Counted from the stretch's first letter, positions 1-6,668 are shown. The stretch: DNA of 6,753 nt from Victivallales bacterium (GCA_016285335.1 JAEEQO010000163.1:1-6753), one strand, 5' to 3'. Program-made: numbers and translations. Notes: generated by a model not told the origin, from the letters alone.

Positions 1-2905
1 CAAGATGATCGCCGTCCCGCCGATCTCCAAGATGCTCGACGTCGACATCGCCGGCCCGAAGAAGGCCGTCAAGCCGCGCCAGAACGTCCCGATGACGATC
101 ACCGTGAAGGACGGCAACGGCAAGCCTGTCTCCGGCGCTGTCACGCTCACGGTCTACGACAAGTCCCTCGACGCCATCGCGTCCAGCCGCATCCCGGCGA
201 TCAATTCCTTCTTCTGGAACTGGAAGCGCTCGCACTACGCCGACTGGACCGTGAACCTCGACCAGGGTACCAGTCTCCACAACAACCCCGCCCGCGGCAT
301 CCACTTCATGAACGATAACCTCTCCATGAACGGACGCATCTTCCCGTTCAACCTCGGCTACGGTGAAAGCGTCTACTTCGACGGCGGAGTTGAGTTCAAA
401 GGCGGCGCGGTCCGCAGAAACGGCGCCATGGCCCGCGGCGTAGGCGGCGGGATGGGCGGTTTCGGCGGCGGTGCGGTCATGAGTTTCGGCGCGGCCATGA
501 ACAGCATGGACGACGACGCTGTCATGGAGGCCGCTCCCGCAGCAGCCATGGGTGGCCGGGTTATGATGAAATCCGCAAGCGCCGACATGGCGATGGCGGA
601 AGAATCCGTCGAAATGGAAATGGGCGGCGGCATTGGTGGCGATGAGGGCGGCGGTTCCTTCGTCCGCTCCAACTTCCTCGACGCCGCGTACTTCGCCGGA
701 CTCGTGAAACTCGACGAAAACGGCCAGACCACCATCGACGTCCCGGCTCCCGACAACCTCACCACGTGGAAGGTCCACGTGTGGTCCCTCACTGCCGACA
801 CGTCGGTCGGCGAAGGCGATTCCGAATTCGTCGTCAGCAAGGACCTGATCGCCCGCCTGGAGCTCCCGCGCTTCCTGGTGAACGGCGATACGGTCAACGC
901 CGTCGCGAACATCCACAACTACACCGAAAAGGACGTCTCCGCGAACGTCACGCTCACGGTCGACGGCGACACCGTGGCAGCCGCGAAGAACACCGCGACG
1001 ATCTCCGTGAAGGCCGGAAGCCACACCGCCTGCCCGTTCACCCTGAACGCGAAGGCCGTCGGCGAAAGCAAGATCACGCTCTCCGTGAAGGCCGGCGGCG
1101 AAGACGACGCGCTCCAGCTCGCCCTGCCCGTCCTCGTGAAGGGCATCGACAAGCAGGTGAACAACTTCGCCTACCTCGACAAGGACAACAAGTCCGCCAC
1201 CGTCACGTTGAAGGTCCCGGAACAGCGCAAGCCTGAAACGACCTTCCTCACCGTGAACCTCGCCCCCGGCGCGGCCATGGCGATGGTCGAGCTCCTGCCT
1301 TACCTGGCAGCCGACGGCGAAGCCACCGTGTTCGGCGTGGTCAACCGCTTCGTGCCCTCCATGGCGGCGAAGAACGCCCTCAGCAAGCTCGGCGTCAGCT
1401 TCGACGACGTCCACCCGGCAAAGACTTCCCGCGACAAACTCTATACCGAATATATGGAGAAATACTGCTGGAAGGACGGCAAGGTCGATCCGTCGTTCGA
1501 TGCCAAGACGTTCAACCGCGTGATGGACGAAAACCTGAAGATGATCCTCACCATGGTGAACTCCGACGGCGGCTGGGGCTGGTTCGGCGGCTACCGCGAA
1601 TACTCCTACCCCGACACCACCGCCTACGTCGTCGACGCCCTGCTGGACGTCAGCGCCTACGGCAACAAGACCGTCGACAGCCAGATGAACCGCGGCGTCG
1701 CGTGGCTCCAGGCACACGCCGAGGAACGCCTCGTCGAGATCCGCAAGCACAAAGGCGTCTCCAACGTCGACGCCCTCGTGGCCCGCGTGCTCGCCAAGGC
1801 CGGAAAGCCAAACAAGGAGCTGAACGGATTCCTCTACGAACTCCGCAGCCAGCTCGCGCCCTACGGGCTCTCCATGCTCGGCCTCGCGCTCAGCCCCAAG
1901 TCCGACGAACGCGCCATGGTCGTCCGCAACCTCACGCAGTTCCGCATGGTCGACGACGAGAACCAGACCTCCTACCTGAACATCCCGACCGCGTGCAGGT
2001 TCTTCTGGTACGGCAGCGAGAACGAGACGAACGCCGCCTACCTCGATCTCCTGCTCGACGATAATCCGTCCGATCCGAACGCCCGCAAGCTCGCGAACTA
2101 CCTCGTCACGAACATCCGCAATTCGCCGTGGCGCAACAGCAACCGCGAACTCGGCGCGGTCGTCCGCACTCTCGCCCGCTACATCAAGTCCGCCGGCGAA
2201 GACGCGCCCGACATGAACGTGAAGGTCAGCCTCGACGGCAAGGAGATCAAGAGTTTCCACGTCGACAAGGCATCCATGTGGGACAGCCCGTTCGTCGCGC
2301 TCGCGAAGCCCGACGCCCTCGGCACCGGCGACCACAAGCTCGAGATCTCCATCGACGGCCCCGGCGTCCTCTACATGAACTCCATGCTGAACTACTTCAC
2401 GCTGGAGGACGAGATCGAGCCCGCCGGACTCGAAATGAAGATCAAGCGCAATTACTACCGCCTGGTCCCCGAAGTGCAGGAAGCGCTCGCCGCGGGCCTC
2501 CAGGGCTCCGTCCAGACGCTCAAGAGTGACAAGTACAAACGCGTCCCGCTGAAGTCCGGCGACGTGATCCGCCCCGGCGAACTCGTCGAAGTCGAGCTCA
2601 TCTCCACCGCGAAGAACGATTACGACTACGTCTGCTTCGCCGACAGCATGCCCGCCGGATTCGAGTTCGAAAAGCCCGTCAGCGGCTACGACTGGACCGG
2701 CAAGGCCCCCATCTACCGCGAATACCGCGAACGCGGCGCCAAGTTCTACCTCCGCAACATGGCGCGCGGCGATTCCAACGTGTTCTACCGGATGCGGGCG
2801 CAGCTCCCCGGCCGCTTCATCGCCCTCCCCGCCGGCGGCAGCGGCGTGTATGCCCCCGAGCTGAAGTGCAACTCCGCCCAGCACATCTTCGTGATCTCGG
2901 AGTGA
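1..2905 (+). CDS. Alpha-2-macroglobulin family protein, C-terminal part (5' end outside window), thioester motif absent
   Basis: The reading frame is open to the left edge, so the gene starts upstream; the first ATG in view (base 5) is internal. Bacterial A2Ms are large (often 1500-2000 residues) envelope proteins that trap proteases, often with a penicillin-binding partner; none is visible here. Numbering from base 5 (966 residues): a macroglobulin beta-domain at about 10-60 (DGNGKPVSGAVTLTVYD); a Gly/Met-rich linker at about 133-217; the A2M core at about 218-290 (RSNFLDAAYF, PDNLTTWKVHVW); beta-domains to about 415; an alpha-helical thioester-type domain at about 420-730, with GGWGWFGGY at 522-530; and a C-terminal receptor-binding-like domain at about 800-966 (ADSMPAGFEFEKP, GVYAPE). 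No Cys in view has Gln at +3; at the expected CxEQ position the residues are TVFG (441-444), before the conserved NRF. I infer a non-thioester A2M, as known for YfaS-type proteins. Family call is firm; the role is inferred. Confidence 0.9.
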   Translation, partial: KMIAVPPISKMLDVDIAGPKKAVKPRQNVPMTITVKDGNGKPVSGAVTLTVYDKSLDAIASSRIPAINSFFWNWKRSHYADWTVNLDQGTSLHNNPARGIHFMNDNLSMNGRIFPFNLGYGESVYFDGGVEFKGGAVRRNGAMARGVGGGMGGFGGGAVMSFGAAMNSMDDDAVMEAAPAAAMGGRVMMKSASADMAMAEESVEMEMGGGIGGDEGGGSFVRSNFLDAAYFAGLVKLDENGQTTIDVPAPDNLTTWKVHVWSLTADTSVGEGDSEFVVSKDLIARLELPRFLVNGDTVNAVANIHNYTEKDVSANVTLTVDGDTVAAAKNTATISVKAGSHTACPFTLNAKAVGESKITLSVKAGGEDDALQLALPVLVKGIDKQVNNFAYLDKDNKSATVTLKVPEQRKPETTFLTVNLAPGAAMAMVELLPYLAADGEATVFGVVNRFVPSMAAKNALSKLGVSFDDVHPAKTSRDKLYTEYMEKYCWKDGKVDPSFDAKTFNRVMDENLKMILTMVNSDGGWGWFGGYREYSYPDTTAYVVDALLDVSAYGNKTVDSQMNRGVAWLQAHAEERLVEIRKHKGVSNVDALVARVLAKAGKPNKELNGFLYELRSQLAPYGLSMLGLALSPKSDERAMVVRNLTQFRMVDDENQTSYLNIPTACRFFWYGSENETNAAYLDLLLDDNPSDPNARKLANYLVTNIRNSPWRNSNRELGAVVRTLARYIKSAGEDAPDMNVKVSLDGKEIKSFHVDKASMWDSPFVALAKPDALGTGDHKLEISIDGPGVLYMNSMLNYFTLEDEIEPAGLEMKIKRNYYRLVPEVQEALAAGLQGSVQTLKSDKYKRVPLKSGDVIRPGELVEVELISTAKNDYDYVCFADSMPAGFEFEKPVSGYDWTGKAPIYREYRERGAKFYLRNMARGDSNVFYRMRAQLPGRFIALPAGGSGVYAPELKCNSAQHIFVISE
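401..655 (+). other. Low-complexity Gly/Met-rich linker within the A2M gene
   Basis: Residues about 133-217 of the visible A2M protein are low in complexity. They are rich in Gly, Ala, Met and acidic residues, and 13 of the 65 residues from 142 to 206 are Met. The stretch sits between a macroglobulin beta-domain and the A2M core domain. Related proteins often carry a flexible, protease-sensitive segment near here, so a linker or bait-like role is an inference. The frame stays open throughout and the flanking domains align well, so it is part of the protein and not a frameshift. Confidence 0.7.
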
Positions 2906-2921
2906 GGAGGCGAACGCCTCC
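2906..2921. repeat. Perfect short palindrome directly after the A2M stop codon
   Basis: GGAGGCGAACGCCTCC is a perfect inverted repeat beginning at the base after the TGA. It can form a 6-bp stem (GGAGGC/GCCTCC) with a 4-base loop. It has no T-tract, so it is not itself an intrinsic terminator. It may protect the mRNA 3' end or be part of a dispersed intergenic palindrome together with the next stem-loop. Confidence 0.55.
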
Positions 2922-2930
2922 ACTGCTGTA

Positions 2931-2952
2931 GTGCCGGGCTTCGCTCCGGCAC
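2931..2952. repeat. Second GC-rich stem-loop, REP-like candidate
   Basis: The arms GTGCCGG (2931-2937) and CCGGCAC (2946-2952) are perfectly complementary over 7 bp around the 8-base loop GCTTCGCT. The element lies 9 bases after the previous palindrome and before the terminator, with no T-run. Its form resembles the short dispersed intergenic palindromes of many GC-rich genomes. Only one copy is visible here, so repeat status is inferred. Confidence 0.5.
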
Positions 2953-2973
2953 GAAACAAACATCAACCAATCG

Positions 2974-3003
2974 AAGCCCGTTCCGAAAGGGACGGGCTTT
3001 TTT
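2974..3003 (+). terminator. Rho-independent terminator of the A2M gene
   Basis: An 11-bp stem pairs bases 2974-2984 with 2989-2999 around a GAAA tetraloop, with one G-U wobble. The T-run at 2998-3003 follows at once. It is 68 bases past the A2M stop codon and in the same orientation. Strong stem, stable tetraloop and T-tail together make this a clear intrinsic terminator that separates the A2M gene from the downstream plus-strand genes. Confidence 0.9.
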
Positions 3004-3063
3004 ACTGCTTATTTTTTTAAAAACATGGTTTGCTTTCCTGTATTACGATGATATATTATCTCA

Positions 3064-3093
3064 TTGTCAAATACAATTCTTCCATTTTATATT
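3064..3093 (+). promoter_or_regulatory. Putative sigma-70-type promoter for the Sel1 lipoprotein operon
   Basis: TTGTCA (3064-3069) and TATATT (3088-3093) are separated by 18 bases in an AT-rich stretch that contrasts with the GC-rich genes. Transcription would start near 3100, leaving a leader of about 20 bases before the ATG at 3119. A second possible pair, TTGCTT (3030-3035) and TATATT (3052-3057) with a 16-base spacer, lies upstream and could be an alternative. AT-rich DNA gives such matches by chance, so the choice between them is uncertain. Confidence 0.45.
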
Positions 3094-3118
3094 CTGTCTC
3101 GTGAAAAATCCTACTCCC

Positions 3119-3730
3119 ATGACAAGAACAACAATGCGAAAGCCTGTTTCCCTGCTTGTCGCGCTCTCTCTGACTGCCGCCGCGCTTCTCGCCGGATGCG
3201 GCGAGGACTTGGAACACGCAACCACGGACGAGCTTATGCGGAAAGGCAGGACCGCCTGCGAGACAAAGGATTACAGGACCGCGGCGAAGTATTTCACGCC
3301 GGCCGCCGAACGCGGCAACGCGGAGGCGCAGTATCACGTCGGGCTCCAGCTTCTGTACGGCGCAGACAACATTAAACGGACGGGGAATATCAACGACGTC
3401 ATCCGCGAGCTGAACGAGATGAAAGCCCGGGGCGCGGAATGGCTCCGCAAATCCGCCGAACAGGGCTACGCTCCGGCGCAGTACAGCCTCGCGGGGTGTT
3501 ATCTCAACGGCACGGGCATGGAACGCGATGCGGCAAAGGGCGTCGAATGGCTCCGCAAAGCCGCGGCGCAGGACGAGATCCACGCGCTGTACGAGCTCGC
3601 AAACCGTTATCTGGACGGACGGGACGGGGTCGAAAAGGACCGGGACGAGGCGGTGAAGCTGTACCGCAAAGCCGCCGAACAGGGGCACGTCGACGCGAAG
3701 CATATCCTCAAACGCCTTGGCGTGAAGTGA
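3119..3730 (+). CDS. Small Sel1-repeat lipoprotein
   Basis: A 203-residue protein. A basic N-terminus and hydrophobic core end in a textbook lipobox (LLAGC, Cys27), so I infer a secreted lipid-anchored protein. The mature part has Sel1-like repeats, helix pairs that usually form protein-binding solenoids: about 51-80 (AAKYFTPAAERGNAEAQYHV), 105-138 (EWLRKSAEQGYAPAQYSLAG), 141-176 (EWLRKAAAQDEIHALYELAN) and 178-203 (YRKAAEQGHVDAKHILKRLG). About 20 residues (81-104) interrupt the first two. ATG 3119 was chosen over GTG 3101, which sits at the expected transcription start, and over ATG 3134, which would also keep the signal peptide. None has a good Shine-Dalgarno. The next gene follows after 35 bases, so an operon is likely. 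The binding partner is unknown. Confidence 0.82.
   Translation: MTRTTMRKPVSLLVALSLTAAALLAGCGEDLEHATTDELMRKGRTACETKDYRTAAKYFTPAAERGNAEAQYHVGLQLLYGADNIKRTGNINDVIRELNEMKARGAEWLRKSAEQGYAPAQYSLAGCYLNGTGMERDAAKGVEWLRKAAAQDEIHALYELANRYLDGRDGVEKDRDEAVKLYRKAAEQGHVDAKHILKRLGVK
3437..3670 (+). repeat. Near-identical Sel1 repeat units at DNA level
   Basis: The 15-mer GAATGGCTCCGCAAA occurs at 3437-3451 and again at 3545-3559, exactly 108 bases (36 codons) apart. A diverged third copy ending in CCGCAAA at 3670 follows 111 bases later, and GCCGAACAGG recurs with it. The spacing is the usual Sel1 repeat length, so these are coding repeats from internal duplication. Confidence 0.7.
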
Positions 3731-3754
3731 TACCTTTTTCAAACCCGAACCAAC

Positions 3755-3760
3755 AGGAGG
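3755..3760 (+). promoter_or_regulatory. Ribosome binding site that fixes the start of the 187-residue membrane protein
   Basis: AGGAGG lies 5 bases before the ATG at 3766. It rules out the longer in-frame upstream extension, which would overlap the Sel1 lipoprotein gene. Confidence 0.85.
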
Positions 3761-3765
3761 CAAAC

Positions 3766-4329
3766 ATGGCAAATGCAGGAAAAAACGGATGCGCGATGTT
3801 CTGCGGGATCGTCCTGCTGATCGCGGCGGTTTACGCGGCGTTCTTCGAGTTCGTGATCCCCGTTTCAATCGTGCTGGGGTACTGTTTCCTGGTGCAGGAC
3901 CCCGCGAAACAGCCGGAGGTGATCACGTATTCCAGCACGGATTACCACGAATTGCTGAAGCGGGTGCCGTTCGACCTTGACGCGGCTTCCTGCGAGTGGA
4001 ACATCAAGCGGAAGGACAACCGGAGGTTCCTGCTGGACGTCCCCTCCCCCTCGGACATCCTGCTGATCGTATCCGGCCATGTCGTCCTCACGGATGAAGC
4101 GGCGAAGTCGATCGCGGACCGGTACCAGTGGGAACCGTTCGACCGGTTCGTGTGGGAATCGCTGTCATATTCCTATTTCAACAGCGACCTCTCGTTTCTG
4201 CCGCATGACCGGCCGCTGCTGTATTCCGAAGCGTTCAAGAGCGATATTCTGGAAACGCGGCCGTACGGCGGCATCTTCCTGTTCGACGCCGGGCGGAACA
4301 CGCTTTGGTTCCACCTGACGCACCTGTGA
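3766..4329 (+). CDS. Unknown membrane-anchored protein, 187 residues
   Basis: I do not recognise this family. The N-terminus is short and mildly basic (MANAGKNG), followed by a long hydrophobic stretch at about 9-42. That stretch could be one long membrane helix or two short ones, and contains Cys9, Cys13 and Cys40. The remaining 145 or so residues are soluble and mixed alpha/beta in character, with an aromatic-rich part at 119-140 (YQWEPFDRF, SYSYF) and a C-terminal YGGIFLFDAG motif at 167-176. There is no lipobox, repeat or recognisable catalytic signature. A strong Shine-Dalgarno sets the start. It follows the Sel1 lipoprotein gene by 35 bases on the same strand and is probably co-transcribed, suggesting a shared envelope task. 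It is convergent with the larger Sel1 gene. Real-gene status rests on the SD, operon position and full-length frame. Confidence 0.78.
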   Translation: MANAGKNGCAMFCGIVLLIAAVYAAFFEFVIPVSIVLGYCFLVQDPAKQPEVITYSSTDYHELLKRVPFDLDAASCEWNIKRKDNRRFLLDVPSPSDILLIVSGHVVLTDEAAKSIADRYQWEPFDRFVWESLSYSYFNSDLSFLPHDRPLLYSEAFKSDILETRPYGGIFLFDAGRNTLWFHLTHL

Positions 4330-4370
4330 CGTTCCGGCGGAAGGCCCGCGCGCCCGGATTCACCGGAACG
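4330..4370. terminator. Inverted repeat at the convergent gene junction, possible bidirectional terminator
   Basis: CGTTCCGG (4330-4337) and CCGGAACG (4363-4370) form a perfect 8-bp inverted repeat around a 25-base GC-rich loop. One arm begins right after the stop of the plus-strand gene; the other overlaps the last codons of the minus-strand gene. No T-tract follows in either direction, so this is not a canonical intrinsic terminator. Placement between convergent genes is the main argument for a role in 3' end formation. Confidence 0.35.
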
Positions 4371-5973
4371 CGCGTTCGACGGCCCTGACGCCGTTCTCCA
4401 ACAGCTGCCGAAGCTCGTTTTTCGTCCACCAGTACCAGTATTCCGGCCGGGAATCGAACTCGCCGTCCTTTTCGGCTTTCCATTCCCATTCGTCCGCCTC
4501 AAGGTTGCTGTGCGGGCGGTCCGGCGTGCGGAGGACCACGGACAGCAGGAACATCGCCTCCAAGTTCCGTTGTCCGGTCGCCAGACGCAGCCATCTGACG
4601 GCTTCCGCCTTGTCTTCCTTCACGCCTTCGCCGTCGAGGTAAAGTTTCGCCAGTTCAAGCCGCGCGTAGTCGTCCCCCATCCCGGCGCAGATGCGGAGGA
4701 TTTCGGCGCCTTCCGCTTTTTCCGCCTCGGTCCGGACGTCTTCCAGCAGATAATCCGCAAGCGCCCCTACGTATACGCCTTGTTTCACCAGGCCGCGGAG
4801 ATACGTCTCCATGTCCTGCTTCTCGATGAAGCCTTTTTCCTCGAAAGCCATGTGGAGGCCCGCATACAGCGCCAGAAAACAATTACGGTCCTGCTTCTCG
4901 TTCAAAAGGGCGTCCAGGATCCGTTTCGCCAGCGCGGTCTTTTCCGTCTCCTCATAATCGGAGAAGACCCGGACCCCCTTGTCGACTCCGAACTTGCGGA
5001 AATACGTATCGAACTCCATCCCGTCGCCCTCCTCCAGATGTTTCAGCGCGGTGTCGAATGCCTTCCTCTGCCACTGCTTCGCCTTATCCTCGTCTTTCGG
5101 GAAATTCGTCCCTATGCCGTCCTCAAACCCGTATTCATATAGGTTGGACAGTTCGCACATGGCGAACACGTTGCCCCTCTCCGCGTTTTTGAGGTAGATT
5201 TCGGGGCTGAAGAATCTGGCGCCGCCGAAAGCCAGCGCGCGGGCGTCGCCCTGTTCGGCCGCGGCCGTGACCCTGTCCGTCGGATCGACGGGGGCATACG
5301 CCCTTGAGCCATAGAGGTGCGGCGCGAGGTCATATTCCGCGTACATGTTTCCGGCCGCCGCCGCTTTCTTCAGCCATTTCATTCTGTCGGACCGGATGAA
5401 TTCCTTCTCGCGGCGGGACGGTTTGCGTTTGTCTCTCATGAGCGGATGCCACGAGCCGTCATAGCAGACGGAGAGCAGGTACTGCGCGTCCGCGTGCCCC
5501 TGCAAAGCGGCTTTCCGGAGCCAGTACGGCGCAAGGAAAGAGGACGGAATGACGTACTGTCTCTTCCCCCGGTCCGCTTCGGAGAGCAGCAGAGGGTCGT
5601 GCATATAGAAACAGCCCAGGCGGTACTGCGACTCCATGTCGCCCGCTTTCGCGTCCCGGAGCAGCGCTTTCATGTCGTCGGGCCAGAAGGCGTCCTCCGG
5701 GAACCGGGCGCGGATGAGCCTGCGCTTCTCGTTGTCGGGGACGTCGAGCCGCACGATGTCGTACAGTTCCTTCAACGCCGCCTGAAGCTCGGGCGAATCC
5801 TTGTCGGGATACGCCCAGCAGACGGAAGCAATCGCACGGGTGGCGACGTCAAGAAGAGGCTCCTGCGCATCGTAGTTCGCATCGATGTGCAGAAGCCTCG
5901 TAAAACCGATCGCGCATGCCAGCAGGACGGCTGTGACAGTGATGCGGACGATCTTTTTCTGTTTCAAGGTCAT
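4360..5973 (-). CDS. Membrane-anchored Sel1-like repeat protein, 537 residues
   Basis: The N-terminus (MTLKQKKIVR) is basic and followed by a hydrophobic segment at about 9-28. It reads as a signal anchor, or less likely a lipoprotein signal with Cys20 in LLAC; either way I infer an extracytoplasmic body. Sel1-like helix pairs lie at about 101-124 (AKAGDMESQYRLGCFY), 150-173 (LRKAALQGHADAQYLL), 199-222 (LKKAAAAGNMYAEYDLA), 233-256, 258-282 (LKNAERGNVFAMCELSNLYE) and 422-478 (YARLELAKLYLDGEGV, EAVRWLRLA). The region at 300-410 is helical but lacks clear repeats. The C-terminus is rich in Trp and Tyr (PEYWYWWTKNE, 510-520). A GGAG lies 6 bases before the ATG. It is downstream of the flavodoxin-like gene on the same strand (62-base gap, no terminator seen). 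Sel1 modules are scaffolds; no enzyme motif is visible, and the partner is unknown. Confidence 0.82.
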   Translation of the reverse strand: MTLKQKKIVRITVTAVLLACAIGFTRLLHIDANYDAQEPLLDVATRAIASVCWAYPDKDSPELQAALKELYDIVRLDVPDNEKRRLIRARFPEDAFWPDDMKALLRDAKAGDMESQYRLGCFYMHDPLLLSEADRGKRQYVIPSSFLAPYWLRKAALQGHADAQYLLSVCYDGSWHPLMRDKRKPSRREKEFIRSDRMKWLKKAAAAGNMYAEYDLAPHLYGSRAYAPVDPTDRVTAAAEQGDARALAFGGARFFSPEIYLKNAERGNVFAMCELSNLYEYGFEDGIGTNFPKDEDKAKQWQRKAFDTALKHLEEGDGMEFDTYFRKFGVDKGVRVFSDYEETEKTALAKRILDALLNEKQDRNCFLALYAGLHMAFEEKGFIEKQDMETYLRGLVKQGVYVGALADYLLEDVRTEAEKAEGAEILRICAGMGDDYARLELAKLYLDGEGVKEDKAEAVRWLRLATGQRNLEAMFLLSVVLRTPDRPHSNLEADEWEWKAEKDGEFDSRPEYWYWWTKNELRQLLENGVRAVERAFR

Positions 5974-6035
5974 CGTGCGCTCCGCCCCGCGGGCCGGGAT
6001 CGTTTCAGGTCAAACGGCCTGTCGTGCGCGAAGGA

Positions 6036-6653
6036 TTACTTCGCGGAGACTTTTTCGAGCCAGGCGTCGATCGCGGGTCCGGCGTTCGCGGCGTCGGTTC
6101 CCTTGTGGGCGAAGACTTCGGGGAAGAAATTAATCGTCGGGACGGCGGCCTTCGCGTCGCGAAGGAACGTGAACGTGGCGGGATTGCCCTGGCCGTGCGT
6201 GCAGAAGAGCGCGACGGTCTTGCCCGTGAAGTCATAGGACTGGAGGAACGTGCGTGCCGGCGGCGCATAGGTGGAGAACCAGATCGGCGTGCCGACGTAG
6301 ATCGGGTCGTACTTGGAAATGTCGATGCCCATGTCCTTGATCGCCGGGGCCTTCGCCTGCGCCAGGTCGCGCTGGCCGGCCTGGGCGGCTCCGCCGAAGT
6401 CGTTCGGATACGGCGTGACCATTTCGATGACCTTGATGTCCGCGCCGGTCTTCTGCTGGATCATTTCGGCGACGATCTTCGTGTTGTGGGTCTCGGACCA
6501 GGTCCAGTAGACCACCAGCGGCTTCGTCTTCGCGGCGGACTTCGCCGGAGCGGCGCCGTCGGTGCAGGAATCGTCGCCGCACTTGCAGCCGAAGAGGGCG
6601 ACTGCGGACAGGACGGCGGATGCGGCGAACATGAGAGCGTGTTTGAGTTTCAT
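6036..6653 (-). CDS. Flavodoxin-like lipoprotein
   Basis: A 205-residue protein. Residues 1-23 look like a lipoprotein signal (basic start, hydrophobic core, LFGC with Cys23), followed by extra cysteines at 25 and 30 and an Ala/Lys/Pro-rich spacer to about 44. The rest resembles bacterial flavodoxin-fold proteins: a first beta-strand (LVVYWTW, 46-52), a phosphate loop SETHNT (53-58), MVTPYPNDF (78-86), YDPIYVGTPIWFSTYAPP (115-132), a helix with FLQSYDF, and the strand-loop KTVALFCTHGQGNP (145-158). Such proteins bind FMN and carry electrons; the physiological partner is unknown. The usual phosphate-loop Gly is His56. ATG 6653 has an AAGGAG 9 bases upstream and gives a proper signal peptide; an in-frame ATG at 6695 would add 14 residues spoiling it and lies near the predicted transcription start. 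Membrane side and FMN occupancy are inferred. Confidence 0.85.
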   Translation of the reverse strand: MKLKHALMFAASAVLSAVALFGCKCGDDSCTDGAAPAKSAAKTKPLVVYWTWSETHNTKIVAEMIQQKTGADIKVIEMVTPYPNDFGGAAQAGQRDLAQAKAPAIKDMGIDISKYDPIYVGTPIWFSTYAPPARTFLQSYDFTGKTVALFCTHGQGNPATFTFLRDAKAAVPTINFFPEVFAHKGTDAANAGPAIDAWLEKVSAK

Positions 6654-6662
6654 GAAGGTTAT

Positions 6663-6668
6663 CTCCTT
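6663..6668 (-). promoter_or_regulatory. Ribosome binding site of the flavodoxin-like lipoprotein gene
   Basis: On the minus strand AAGGAG ends 9 bases before the ATG at 6653. It decides between this start and the in-frame ATG at 6695, which lacks a comparable site. Confidence 0.8.

Noticed and set aside
3437..3670. DNA repeats 108-111 bases apart that could suggest a CRISPR or tandem array
   Set aside because: The spacing is 36-37 codons, in frame, and matches Sel1 protein repeats; there are no unique spacers between conserved repeats.
3439..3765. In-frame N-terminal extension of the 187-residue membrane protein
   Set aside because: It overlaps the Sel1 lipoprotein gene in another frame and gives a low-complexity Arg/Gly-rich sequence. 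AGGAGG before ATG 3766 fixes the real start.
3056..3868. 270-residue minus-strand open frame opposite the Sel1 lipoprotein
   Set aside because: It mirrors the GC-rich coding strand, is Arg/Pro-rich without domain features, and crosses the promoter and signal peptide region. The opposite frame has a lipobox and Sel1 repeats.
6001..6030. Short stem CGTTT/AAACG between the flavodoxin-like and Sel1-like genes as a terminator
   Set aside because: The stem is only 5 bp with no T-tract on the minus strand, so it gives no real support for termination.
5317..6237. 306-residue plus-strand open frame opposite the Sel1-like and flavodoxin-like genes
   Set aside because: It spans parts of two well-supported minus-strand genes and their gap, and has no recognisable domain or ribosome binding site.
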